This document shows positions 56,129 to 64,000 of a stretch of 64,000 nt of DNA, piece after piece; the first letter of the stretch is position 1, and every line of letters begins with the position of its first letter. The translations under genes were made by a program, and so were the position numbers. Under the pieces are notes generated by a model, which was given only the letters and a program-made list of their open reading frames with translations, was not told the origin of the DNA and ran no database searches. Origin of the DNA: Paramicrobacterium humi (GTDB lineage Bacteria > Actinomycetota > Actinomycetes > Actinomycetales > Microbacteriaceae); contig NZ_FNRY01000001.1 in NCBI RefSeq assembly GCF_900105715.1, forward strand, positions 2,108,001 to 2,172,000, read 5' to 3'.

Positions 56129-57823
56129 CTACGAGATGGAATCGAAGATCGGAATGAACCCGAGCGAACGCCCCGCTGCGTCGAATACCTCGATCTTCTT
56201 GATAAGGACGCCCAATTCGTGGCCTTCACTACTATTGCCGACGCCGAGGCCCTTGCCCGCGACGAGCTTGCCGTCAGACTTTAGGAGGTTTGGGCCGTCT
56301 CTAAAGAAACTAACGTCGCTCTGGATTTCGCCGCTTCCGAAACTGATGCCAGCGGAATTGACGGACAGTCGAGGGTACTCTTCCCCTGGCGCACGAACTT
56401 CTACAGCGGTCGATCCCGGGCTTGTTGGTGTTATTCGTACGGTGCCAGCGAGGTTGCTGCTGGCACTCGAGATTTCTACACGAGTTTGCCGATCGTCGTT
56501 TAGGTCTACTGCAGAACCAGCAGTTCCCACTATCGCGTTGCCGATAAGGGTTAGGCCGAGCACCATCGAACCCGTACGCAAACTGCCTCTTTGCTGCTGG
56601 CCAGTTATTCGGTTGCCTATTAGCCTGAGATCACGTGACTGTCGGGTCGGATTGATATCCAATCCGAAGTGGGGCGGCTTTGAGGCCAAATTGTCGCTGT
56701 TGTTCTCGAAGCGACAGCCCATAAAAGCGAGGTCTTCAAACGCGCCCGCTAAGACTGCACCTTCTTCGCCGTTATTCGCGAACGTAGCAGAAGTGAAATT
56801 GATATGTTTGGTAGAGCCTAACTCGCTCGACGCCAATCTGACGCCGCTCCCACCGTTGGACTTTACGAACGTGCCAAGGAAAGCCGCACCTTGCGCATTG
56901 TGAAGATATATGCCGTCCTTTGCATTCTTCTCGAAGTGGCATGACACGAACGTGAAGCCGCTTTGCCTTGCCTGTGGTTCAGCGCGAGTCGAGATAGCGA
57001 GACCGAAGCCAGAATTATCGGAAAACGTACAGCCGTTGAAGTTGACGTTTTCAAGAACTTCTACATCGGTGTTCGGTTCTAAGTCCACCCCTGATTGGGG
57101 ATGGGTTCCGTTTGTACCTCGGAATGATGATTCTGAAACGTATACGCCGCTGGCAGTCACCAACGACATCCCTTGCCGGTGATTTCCTAGACAGTGGACA
57201 CCGGATATCACGATCTCGCTATTAGATGCCAATTGCTCGCCAACGTCTGAAGCCGCACCTGCTCCAATGTAAATTCCATCGCCACGGTGGTTAGAGATAA
57301 CTAGATTTTCCAAGCGAACATTTGAGCACCCCAGAAGTGCTATGCCATGACGCCATTCAGTTTCTTGATCGTCGTCCGAATTAATCCAGTCGATTCGCCC
57401 ATCGTGAATGTGAACGTTTGACTTGCTAGAGATCTGAACGCTCGCCTGATTTCCTGTTACGTAGGACATCAAGGTGGAGCCGTTCATGTTGAGCCTGGCG
57501 TTGGTTGGGACGAGTAGCGGTTCTTTAAGCGCAACGGTGCTCTTGGCTGGTAGCACAAGAATCCGGCGATCGGCGGCAGCGCTCTTCAAAGCGTTGTTAA
57601 GGGCCTTACTATCATCGGCGCGCCCATCAGCAATCACACCGTACAGGGTGGCGTACACGCTGGGCTGTTCAACGTTGACGTCATACTGTCTATTGTTTTG
57701 CCCAGGCCCTAGTGATGCAGCGGGCAGTCTCCCAATTACACCACCAGCTGCCATGGCTCCGGCGCCCCAAATCAGGCCATCGCGCCGCGAGATCGATCGC
57801 TCGCTACTCACATTCTCACTCAC
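56129..57823 (-). CDS. Tat-exported right-handed beta-helix protein with tailspike-like C-terminus
   Basis: Protein of 564 aa. The N-terminus has a twin-arginine signal (SISRRDGLIWGAGAMAAGGVIG). Residues about 60-440 show a pectate-lyase-type start (YGVIADGRADDSKALNNALK) and parallel beta-helix repeats (VHIHDGRID, NVRLENLVISN, FTFVSCHFEKNAKDGIYLHN). The last 90 residues (SFFRDGPNLLKSDGKLVAGK, then KIEVFDAAGRSLGFIP) resemble the end modules of phage tail fibre proteins. It may cleave or bind the polysaccharide outside the cell. It is 77 bp upstream of the dehydrogenase and divergent from the acyltransferase. Confidence 0.75.
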   Translation of the reverse strand: MSENVSSERSISRRDGLIWGAGAMAAGGVIGRLPAASLGPGQNNRQYDVNVEQPSVYATLYGVIADGRADDSKALNNALKSAAADRRILVLPAKSTVALKEPLLVPTNARLNMNGSTLMSYVTGNQASVQISSKSNVHIHDGRIDWINSDDDQETEWRHGIALLGCSNVRLENLVISNHRGDGIYIGAGAASDVGEQLASNSEIVISGVHCLGNHRQGMSLVTASGVYVSESSFRGTNGTHPQSGVDLEPNTDVEVLENVNFNGCTFSDNSGFGLAISTRAEPQARQSGFTFVSCHFEKNAKDGIYLHNAQGAAFLGTFVKSNGGSGVRLASSELGSTKHINFTSATFANNGEEGAVLAGAFEDLAFMGCRFENNSDNLASKPPHFGLDINPTRQSRDLRLIGNRITGQQQRGSLRTGSMVLGLTLIGNAIVGTAGSAVDLNDDRQTRVEISSASSNLAGTVRITPTSPGSTAVEVRAPGEEYPRLSVNSAGISFGSGEIQSDVSFFRDGPNLLKSDGKLVAGKGLGVGNSSEGHELGVLIKKIEVFDAAGRSLGFIPIFDSIS

Positions 57824-57941
57824 TCATGTGCCTCTCGTCGGAGTCGCTCCGAGGGTAAATGAGGCGCTTTTCGCGTGGTCGAACTCATCGCCTACTCGTA
57901 ACGCCACTCTGGCCGTATCCATGCTGACATAGAATCTCCCT

Positions 57942-59132
57942 ATGCCTTCTACGAACGTGCTTTCAATGCCGTCGTCATCAGGGGAGAGGCTCAGAGCGCT
58001 CGACGGGTTACGCGGAGTGGCTGCGGTAGTCGTCCTTATACATCATTCACTCCTTATTAACCCCACTTTGGCCGCACCGTATGCGGATCTGAAAGCGAAC
58101 CAGAGTTCTGGCTCATGGGAATGGTGGATCACTTACACTCCGCTCCATCTTCTTTGGGAAGGGACAGCGGCGGTTTATGTCTTCTTTATCCTGAGCGGGA
58201 TTGTCCTAGCCTTACCAGTGCTTCGCTCTGCGGGCCAATTCAACTGGCGCGCGTACTTTCCCCAGAGGTTGATCAGGCTTTACGCCCCAGTGTGGGGGGC
58301 AGTAGCGCTCGCCGTTGCCACCTTCTGGATCTCTCCAAGGACTGCAGAAATGCCAAGTGTATGGATAGAGCAGCGGCCTGTCGCAGTCACCGGTGGAGAA
58401 GTGCTCCGGGATCTAACGTTGGTCACGGGTAACGGTGGGTTGGCCAGCCCATTGTGGTCGCTTCAGTGGGAGATCTTGTTCTCTCTCTTGCTCCCCATAT
58501 ACATATGGTTCGCACTAAAGCTTCGTGGGCATCCCCTAATAGCAGTAGCGGGTTGTCTGCTCTTGATCGCAGTGGGAGGTGCGTTGCATGCGGTGAGGTT
58601 CCTACCGATGTTTGCAATCGGAGTGGTCTTGGCCGTGGCGCTCCCTGAATTGACGTCAGTGGCTACTCGTTTCTCTTCTGGGAAAAGTGCAAACATGCGT
58701 TGGTTCCTTCTAACAGCGCTTGGCGCCCTCATGCTTTCGTCACATTGGCTAGTTGCGCCCCTAAACCCAGCGCCTATTGTGCAGCGTGGGCTCATCGCGG
58801 TGACCGTCGGGGGCGCATTAGTATTTGTACTAGCCGCGCTGTTCTGGCATAGTGCCAAGCAAGCCTTGGAGTCCCCAGTGGTGCAATGGCTCGCCAAGAT
58901 ATCATTCAGTTTGTACTTGGTACACGAGCCGATCGTGCTTGCGTGTGCATTCTTCCTGGGGCCGGGGCGTGAGCCACTAGCGACGTTAGTTTCCTTGCCC
59001 CTCGCAGTCATGCTGTCATACCTGTTTTATCTAGCCATCGAAAGGCCAAGCCACCGGTTGGCGCGTGCTGTGCGGCGTTTTCTCCTCAAACGAGCCGCAC
59101 TGGACGCCGAGGACCGGTCCGTGGCCGCGTGA
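57942..59132 (+). CDS. membrane acyltransferase (OafA/acyltransferase_3 family)
   Basis: Acyltransferase of 396 aa with about ten helices: LRALDGLRGVAAVVVLIHHS contains the family's RxxDxLRG start and catalytic HH, followed by FFILSGIVLA and FSLYLVHEPI near the end. It adds acetyl or other acyl groups to sugars on the outer surface. TAGAAT (57930-57935) lies six bases before the ATG, so it is probably leaderless. Confidence 0.9.
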   Translation: MPSTNVLSMPSSSGERLRALDGLRGVAAVVVLIHHSLLINPTLAAPYADLKANQSSGSWEWWITYTPLHLLWEGTAAVYVFFILSGIVLALPVLRSAGQFNWRAYFPQRLIRLYAPVWGAVALAVATFWISPRTAEMPSVWIEQRPVAVTGGEVLRDLTLVTGNGGLASPLWSLQWEILFSLLLPIYIWFALKLRGHPLIAVAGCLLLIAVGGALHAVRFLPMFAIGVVLAVALPELTSVATRFSSGKSANMRWFLLTALGALMLSSHWLVAPLNPAPIVQRGLIAVTVGGALVFVLAALFWHSAKQALESPVVQWLAKISFSLYLVHEPIVLACAFFLGPGREPLATLVSLPLAVMLSYLFYLAIERPSHRLARAVRRFLLKRAALDAEDRSVAA

Positions 59133-59218
59133 GGGGAACACGAGGATTGAGGATCCTAGGTGGTTGCCCGTTGGCTTGTTCAGGGCTTTGTTGCAGATAG
59201 ACGGGGTTAGATGTCGTT

Positions 59219-61027
59219 GTGGATGGACGTGTGCGCAAAAGTAAACGACCGCTTCTAAAGAGCTTTCGGTTCTGGGTCCCTGCAGGAATACTTTCGGCCC
59301 TCATCATTCTCGGGGCAGGAGTTGCAGTCGTGGCATCCCAGGTGGTGCCCAAAGCGCTCGACGCGAAGAGCGAGCTTCAAGCTGCACTGCCACTTGCCGC
59401 AAAAGTCCAACAACAAATCCTCGATGGGGACACCGAGAACGCCGAGAAGACGGCTACCAGCTTGCGGGCGCATACAAGCAGGGCGCGTTTGCAAACCAGT
59501 GGCAAGCTATGGAAGGCAACGGAAGCTGTGCCATTCGTGGGGGACAATCTTGTCGCGATCCGTGTCGTTTCGAGAACCGTCGATCAGCTCGCAACCCATG
59601 TCGTGGAGCCCGCGACAGGTCTGTCTCTCTCGGCGCTGCAGCCGGCGGACGGCAGAATCGATGTGCAGGCAATTGCGGATCTTGTCCCAGTTATCGACTC
59701 CACTAGGACGGCTATCGGTTCGGCACAAAAATCATTACGGTCGGTTCCGCGAGGATCGCTGCTAAAAGAAATTGCTGGCGGCGTCGCAAAGCTTGAGACC
59801 GCGCTTAGTAAGGCTGATCGTCTACTTACCGAGCTTCGGAATCCGGTCGCCGTTCTGCCATCCGCACTCGGCGACAATGAAACACGCAACTACTTGTTGA
59901 TCTTCCAAGGAAACTCTGAGATCCGCGCGGAGGGTGGGAACCCTGCCGCCATGGTGCTCGTTCGCGTGGATAACGGTGCAATCTCGATCGCGCAACAGAC
60001 TTCGAGTTCAGACTTTGTGAATTCCGGTGCTCGGGACCCAGTCATGCGACTCGACCCTGACGTTGAAAGGGTCTATTCGAACATCGTTGCCAAGTACATC
60101 CCGAACATCACGAGCACGCCCAATTTCCCTACCACCGCCGCTCTCATGGACGCGTACTGGAAGGAGGAATTTACGACCCCTTTGGATGGAATAATCTCGT
60201 TCGACCCTGTGGGGCTGAGCTACCTATTGCGCGCCACGGGGCCTGTAACGATGGAAAATGGGGAAGAGCTTACGGCCGAGAATGCCGTTCCTCTCCTCCT
60301 AAATGAAGCCTATTTCCGCTATCCGGCGGGAGCCGACTCCAACGCCTTTTTCGCGATGGCAGCCGCATCGGTTTTTGACGCCTTGACAAGCGGCGGTGGA
60401 GATCCGAAGGCGATGGTGACAGCCCTTGTCCGCTCGGCGAACGAGGGGCGCCTAATGATATGGAGCCCGCACGAAGACATCTCAGGGGCGTTAGAAGGAA
60501 CAGCACTACAGGGCGTTCTGCCAATGGACAATTCGGACGAGACTGCCGTCGGTGTCTACTTCAATGACACGACCGGTTCCAAGATGGACTACTACGTGGA
60601 CGCGGCAATTAGCGCGGCATCCACTCAGTGTGAAGTCACTGCGGGTGAAGCTCCGACGTTCAAAGTCGACGTGACACTTACGAACAAGATCACGGAATCA
60701 GAAGCCGCAAATCTTCCTCTCTACATCACCGGTCCGTATTACAAGCCGGGCCACATAGCGACCGACTTCATCGTCTACGGACCGGTCGGCGCGAAGATCG
60801 ACTCCTGGAAAGTCGACGGCAAGGAGTACAAAGCGATTGCGAAGGGCGAGATAGACGGACGTCCAGTCGTCCGTCTGAACTATGTGCTGAAACCCGGGCA
60901 GTCCGTCACTGTCTCGTACTCAATGACGGGGGCTGCCGACCAGAAGTACGGTGACTTCACGGTGGACACGACACCAATGGTGCGCGATACACCGGTCACG
61001 ATCACGGGGTGCAAGCCGGATGAATGA
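59219..61027 (+). CDS. DUF4012 domain protein
   Basis: Membrane-anchored protein of 602 aa with one N-terminal helix (FWVPAGILSALIILGAGVAVV) and a large outer domain with NYLLIFQGNSEIRAEGGNPAAM and DGIISFDPVGLSYLLRATGPV, the conserved blocks of DUF4012. The family sits near cell-surface polysaccharide genes in actinobacteria and has no proven role. TTAGAT (59207-59212) lies six bases before the GTG, so translation is probably leaderless. Confidence 0.87.
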   Translation: MDGRVRKSKRPLLKSFRFWVPAGILSALIILGAGVAVVASQVVPKALDAKSELQAALPLAAKVQQQILDGDTENAEKTATSLRAHTSRARLQTSGKLWKATEAVPFVGDNLVAIRVVSRTVDQLATHVVEPATGLSLSALQPADGRIDVQAIADLVPVIDSTRTAIGSAQKSLRSVPRGSLLKEIAGGVAKLETALSKADRLLTELRNPVAVLPSALGDNETRNYLLIFQGNSEIRAEGGNPAAMVLVRVDNGAISIAQQTSSSDFVNSGARDPVMRLDPDVERVYSNIVAKYIPNITSTPNFPTTAALMDAYWKEEFTTPLDGIISFDPVGLSYLLRATGPVTMENGEELTAENAVPLLLNEAYFRYPAGADSNAFFAMAAASVFDALTSGGGDPKAMVTALVRSANEGRLMIWSPHEDISGALEGTALQGVLPMDNSDETAVGVYFNDTTGSKMDYYVDAAISAASTQCEVTAGEAPTFKVDVTLTNKITESEAANLPLYITGPYYKPGHIATDFIVYGPVGAKIDSWKVDGKEYKAIAKGEIDGRPVVRLNYVLKPGQSVTVSYSMTGAADQKYGDFTVDTTPMVRDTPVTITGCKPDE

Positions 61028-61064
61028 TTTCCAGTTTGTGCATCGGGCGTTGCCGCACAGGAAC

Positions 61065-61529
61065 CTAGTCGTTGCTCTGGGGCAGCGCGATCTCAGCGGT
61101 GCGGCTAGGACGGACGCCGCGAAAAACCACGAAGTGGTACAGCAGGAATCTCGCGATCACCACAATGCCGATGCTAAAGAGGTTCACTACATTCACGAGT
61201 AGAGGTCCAGCGGCGGGGAAAAGCCACAGCCCGAACGCAACGATGCCGGCGCCCAGTAGTGTGCAAACACCGTTGACGGCGATGAAGAGGACGAGTTCGA
61301 TCATGCGACCGTGCTGACCGCGGTTCTTGAACGTCCACTCGCGATTGCCGAAGTAGGCGTTTACGAGCGCGATCAGCGACGCGATGATCTTCGACCAGAC
61401 GCCGTCGATGTGTAGACCGTAGAAGAGAACGTTGAAGGCCGCGATCTCGATAAGCGTAGAGATCGCGCCGATGGTGAGGAAGCGAGTGCTCAGCCCTACA
61501 AGCCGTCGGAATTGCGAGTGTTCAGTCAT
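61065..61529 (-). CDS. GtrA-family membrane protein
   Basis: Protein of 154 aa with four helices (FLTIGAISTLIEIAAFNVLF, IIASLIALVNAYFGNREWTF, LVLFIAVNGVCTLLGAGIVA and one more). The NREWTFKN motif between helices 2 and 3 is typical of GtrA, which helps move lipid-linked monosaccharides across the membrane. It is divergent from the GT2 gene at 61586, which would make the lipid-linked sugar. Confidence 0.9.
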   Translation of the reverse strand: MTEHSQFRRLVGLSTRFLTIGAISTLIEIAAFNVLFYGLHIDGVWSKIIASLIALVNAYFGNREWTFKNRGQHGRMIELVLFIAVNGVCTLLGAGIVAFGLWLFPAAGPLLVNVVNLFSIGIVVIARFLLYHFVVFRGVRPSRTAEIALPQSND

Positions 61530-61585
61530 GCCTCGACTACGCTACTACTATCCGATCGACTTCTTTCCCCGGGGGAACTACGCTT

Positions 61586-62371
61586 TTGAAGCACCTTGCC
61601 ATCGTCATGCCTGCCTATAACGAGGCGGACGGCCTGCCGGGTTTTCTGGAAGAGATCGCAACGAACGTGAGGCCGCTCGCCGATGAGGTGAGCATCGTCG
61701 TCGTCAACGACCGATCAACGGACGACACCGCTTCTGTACTGGGCGATCTTTCAGCGAAGATTCCCGAAGTGGTTCCAATTCTCGCTCCGCGTAATCGAGG
61801 CCATGGTCCGACAGCGCTCGAGGCATACCGCGAAGGGCTTGCGCAGCAACCGGACGCAATCGTGCACGTCGACGGGGACGGCCAATTCCTTGGACAAGAT
61901 TTCCCCCGTCTTGTCGCGGCGCTCCTAGAGGGCAACATCGACGTCGTTCACGGGGTGAGGCACGGACGCACGGATCCCTGGTTCCGTCAAGTGCTCACCT
62001 CTCTGGTGGGTCTCGTTGTCGCATTGACTGCCGGTCGCCGAGTTCCCGACGTGAATACTCCGCTGCGCGCGTACCGTCCGGCGGCCCTGCGCCGTCTGCT
62101 CGAGGTTGTCCCCGAAGAGGCACTCGTTCCGCACGTTCACTTCTCTCTCGCGGAGAAGCGACTCGGGCTCAACGTCAAGTACGCCCGGGTGCACAGCATC
62201 CCACGTCGAGGAGCCACAGCAAGCGGAACCATGTGGGGCGAGCAGACGAGACAACCGCTTCTCCCGCCCAAGAGGCTCCGACGGTTTGTTGTGGCCGCGG
62301 CGGCGGAGTTATGGAAGGTCAGCCTTCGGCCGGGAGCTCCGGTACGTGTGGCTGCGCGCGCGATGCGATGA
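61586..62371 (+). CDS. GT2-family polyprenyl-phosphate glycosyltransferase
   Basis: Glycosyltransferase of 261 aa with GT-A motifs AIVMPAYNEADGLPGFL, VVNDRSTDDTASVL, HVDGDGQF (DxD-type site) and DVNTPLRAYRPAA. It has no membrane helices and resembles enzymes that make polyprenyl-phosphate sugars for GtrA and membrane transferases. The TTG start follows GGGGGA. The next gene overlaps its stop as ATGA. Confidence 0.85.
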   Translation: MKHLAIVMPAYNEADGLPGFLEEIATNVRPLADEVSIVVVNDRSTDDTASVLGDLSAKIPEVVPILAPRNRGHGPTALEAYREGLAQQPDAIVHVDGDGQFLGQDFPRLVAALLEGNIDVVHGVRHGRTDPWFRQVLTSLVGLVVALTAGRRVPDVNTPLRAYRPAALRRLLEVVPEEALVPHVHFSLAEKRLGLNVKYARVHSIPRRGATASGTMWGEQTRQPLLPPKRLRRFVVAAAAELWKVSLRPGAPVRVAARAMR

Positions 62372-63915
62372 ATTCTGTTATTCGCACCCGCCTGGTAGGG
62401 GTGATCCTCTGGTTGTTGTTCGCCACAGTGATAGCTGTGCAGCTGTGGGTCGTGATTCCGGGCGTCTTCGTCATGAGGCTCTGGGAAGATGAAGCTTTCA
62501 ACCTCACGGTGCCGCTGAACCTACTTGCCGGACACGGCTACACCAGCGACGGCACACTTTCGGGCAGTGCGCTGAGCACATTCGACCCGCGCATCTCGAC
62601 GGGACCCGTCGTGCTTCTACCGATCACGCTCGTGATAGCGCTCGGCGCCGATCCCGTGATCGGCGGTCGGCTCGTGATCCTCGGCTTCTACATCGCGCTT
62701 TTGGCGGGGCTCTGGATTCTCGGGAATCGTATCGGCGGACGTGGAACGACGACCGGTCGGCTCGCGGGCCTCATCGCCGTTTGCGTGCCGCTGGGCTGGA
62801 ACACGTGGGCGTCAGCATCACCGATCCAGTCTCCCGTGGACATTCTCGGGGAGGTGCCATCGGCTGCGTTGCTTATCTGGGCGATCGTCGTTTTCAAGGA
62901 GCGCCCGTGGCTGGCGGGCCTCTTCATCGGTCTCGCAATGCAGACCAAGCTTGTCGCCGCGCTTGGCGCACCGGCGATCGCCGTCGGAGTGTTCCTCACG
63001 TCGACAGGAGCATTCTGGCCCCGCGCGAAGCGGGTGCTCCTCTGCGCTGTGGTGGCTGTCGTGCCCAGCGCACTGTACGAGCTTTGGAAGCTCGTCACCC
63101 TCGGACCGGCCGGGTACTGGTCAAACTTGCGAGAGTTCTACTGGTTCTTCAAGACCGGAGGACAGAAGATCACTCCCGTGCCGCCGGCTGCCAAAGCTGA
63201 CGCTCTATTCACGACATGGTTCTCGCCGATCTGGCTTACGGTGTTGTGCTTCGTTATCGTGCTCGTCGTATTCGTGCTCGTTGTGTGGAGAGTCATACGA
63301 GCGGTTCGCGTGGCTGGCGTTCGACCTGCAGAAGTCGTAGCCCGTGAACGGATCGCGCTCGGGCTGGTTGCTGTTGTCGGCGTTCTGACCTGGTCGGCGT
63401 GGTGGATGATCTCCCGCGGTACTCCGGTCTGGCCGCGGCATCCCTCGCCAGGCATCTACACGTTCGTCCCAATTTTGGCGGCGCTCGCCGTGGCAGGAAT
63501 CGTCTGCCTTTGGCAGCGGCAGCGCCGTACCACAGCTGCCCGCGCGCTCGCCGTTTCCGCTGCCGTGGTGCTCGTCGCCACCGTATCGCTGCAGTTGTGG
63601 GGGAGAGCCCAAATTGCCGATCAATCGCGCTACGGTGAGGACCTCGCGGATCAGCGGGCCGCAGCATCCGCGATCAGCGACCTTGACGATAACAAGTTGG
63701 TGTCGGCCTGGGGACCGGAGGTATCGGTTGTCGTGCTGTCGGGCGCGCACGCAGGCTTGACGGATGTTCCTCGCCTCTACGGCACTCCGCAGTTGTGGCG
63801 AAACTACGATTCAACGGCCGCCGGAAGGCAAACTTTCCAAGACCGCCTCACGGCGCGGTGCTCCGACGTGCCCGTTCGCGAGGGTCCGTACGCCGTGTGC
63901 CTGCCAAAGGGATAG
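62368..63915 (+). CDS. GT39/GT-C-type membrane glycosyltransferase
   Basis: Membrane protein of 515 aa with about eleven helices. The short outer loop near residue 37 carries the WEDEAFN acidic motif typical of GT-C enzymes that use lipid-phosphate sugars as donors. The C-terminal 100 residues are an outer domain. It is coupled to the upstream GT2 gene by ATGA. With GtrA these three genes form a likely decoration module: lipid-linked sugar made by GT2, flipped by GtrA, transferred here. Confidence 0.82.
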   Translation: MNSVIRTRLVGVILWLLFATVIAVQLWVVIPGVFVMRLWEDEAFNLTVPLNLLAGHGYTSDGTLSGSALSTFDPRISTGPVVLLPITLVIALGADPVIGGRLVILGFYIALLAGLWILGNRIGGRGTTTGRLAGLIAVCVPLGWNTWASASPIQSPVDILGEVPSAALLIWAIVVFKERPWLAGLFIGLAMQTKLVAALGAPAIAVGVFLTSTGAFWPRAKRVLLCAVVAVVPSALYELWKLVTLGPAGYWSNLREFYWFFKTGGQKITPVPPAAKADALFTTWFSPIWLTVLCFVIVLVVFVLVVWRVIRAVRVAGVRPAEVVARERIALGLVAVVGVLTWSAWWMISRGTPVWPRHPSPGIYTFVPILAALAVAGIVCLWQRQRRTTAARALAVSAAVVLVATVSLQLWGRAQIADQSRYGEDLADQRAAASAISDLDDNKLVSAWGPEVSVVVLSGAHAGLTDVPRLYGTPQLWRNYDSTAAGRQTFQDRLTARCSDVPVREGPYAVCLPKG

Positions 63916-63950
63916 GGAACAGCCAATCTGACGGACGGGCGCCATTCGGG

Positions 63951-63974
63951 GCCCCACAAGTGGGGCGCTTTTGC
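63951..63974 (+). terminator. rho-independent terminator
   Basis: GCCCCA (63951-63956), CAAG loop, TGGGGC (63961-63966) followed by GCTTTT, 35 bases after the glycosyltransferase stop. It probably ends the GT2-GT39 operon. The remaining bases to the window edge hold no gene. Confidence 0.75.
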
Positions 63975-64000
63975 GACGTGACTGGCGCTTGGAGAGCAAT

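Overview
The window is high-GC DNA from an actinobacterium, most likely a member of the Microbacteriaceae. The evidence is a crtE/crtR carotenoid locus, a SigK/RskA operon, alternate-type (SipW-dependent) exported proteins, a class II thymidine kinase, malate:quinone oxidoreductase, very GC-rich third codon positions, frequent GTG/TTG starts and many starts that look leaderless. No rRNA, tRNA, CRISPR array, transposase or integrase was seen.

Layout. (1) 1-1.8 kb: start of a carotenoid operon (crtB partial, crtE) divergent from a MarR regulator. (2) 1.8-7.5 kb: sigK-rskA, a copper-binding four-helix protein, two small membrane proteins, a DipZ-like thiol:disulfide protein and a fasciclin lipoprotein. 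Four promoters share one motif (CCAATC, 16-17 bases, CCGAAC), so this looks like a compact SigK regulon like that of Mycobacterium tuberculosis (mpt70/mpt83/dipZ). (3) 7.5-11.1 kb: small ORF, MBL-fold hydrolase, lysC (with an internal beta-subunit start) and asd. (4) 11.2-12.6 kb: RES-type toxin-antitoxin pair. (5) 12.7-22.1 kb: a signalling and export locus with four alternate-signal-peptide proteins, their SipW peptidase, a sensor kinase, a degenerate GGDEF protein, an Hpt-like protein without its histidine, a truncated GT2 and two paralogous response regulators at the two ends. (6) 22.2-23.7 kb: mqo.

(7) 23.9-33.2 kb: a fructan/sucrose utilisation island (GH32, ABC importer, LacI regulator, second GH32, fructokinase, decayed SDR gene). 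It lies between an intact yfcE-like phosphoesterase gene and a stray copy of that gene's last ~160 bp, which marks the insertion. (8) 33.2-36.3 kb: minus-strand operon of an unusual surface protein, a sortase, an LCP ligase and the phosphoesterase.

(9) 36.7-64 kb: thymidine kinase, then a large surface-polysaccharide locus: dTDP-rhamnose genes (rfbB frameshifted, rfbD, rfbC, rfbA), tyrosine autokinase and phosphatase, a complete UDP-diacetylbacillosamine-type set (dehydratase, aminotransferase, sugar-1-P transferase, acetyltransferase), glycosyltransferases, flippase, polymerase, UDP-sugar dehydrogenase, a Tat-exported beta-helix protein, an acyltransferase, a DUF4012 protein and a GtrA/GT2/membrane-glycosyltransferase group. 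GC content falls clearly between about 41 and 61 kb, suggesting a horizontally exchanged serotype-like locus. The rhamnose and bacillosamine genes supply activated sugars, the PglC-like enzyme starts the chain on a lipid, the glycosyltransferases extend it, Wzx/Wzy/BY-kinase export and polymerise it, and the LCP protein could attach it to the wall.
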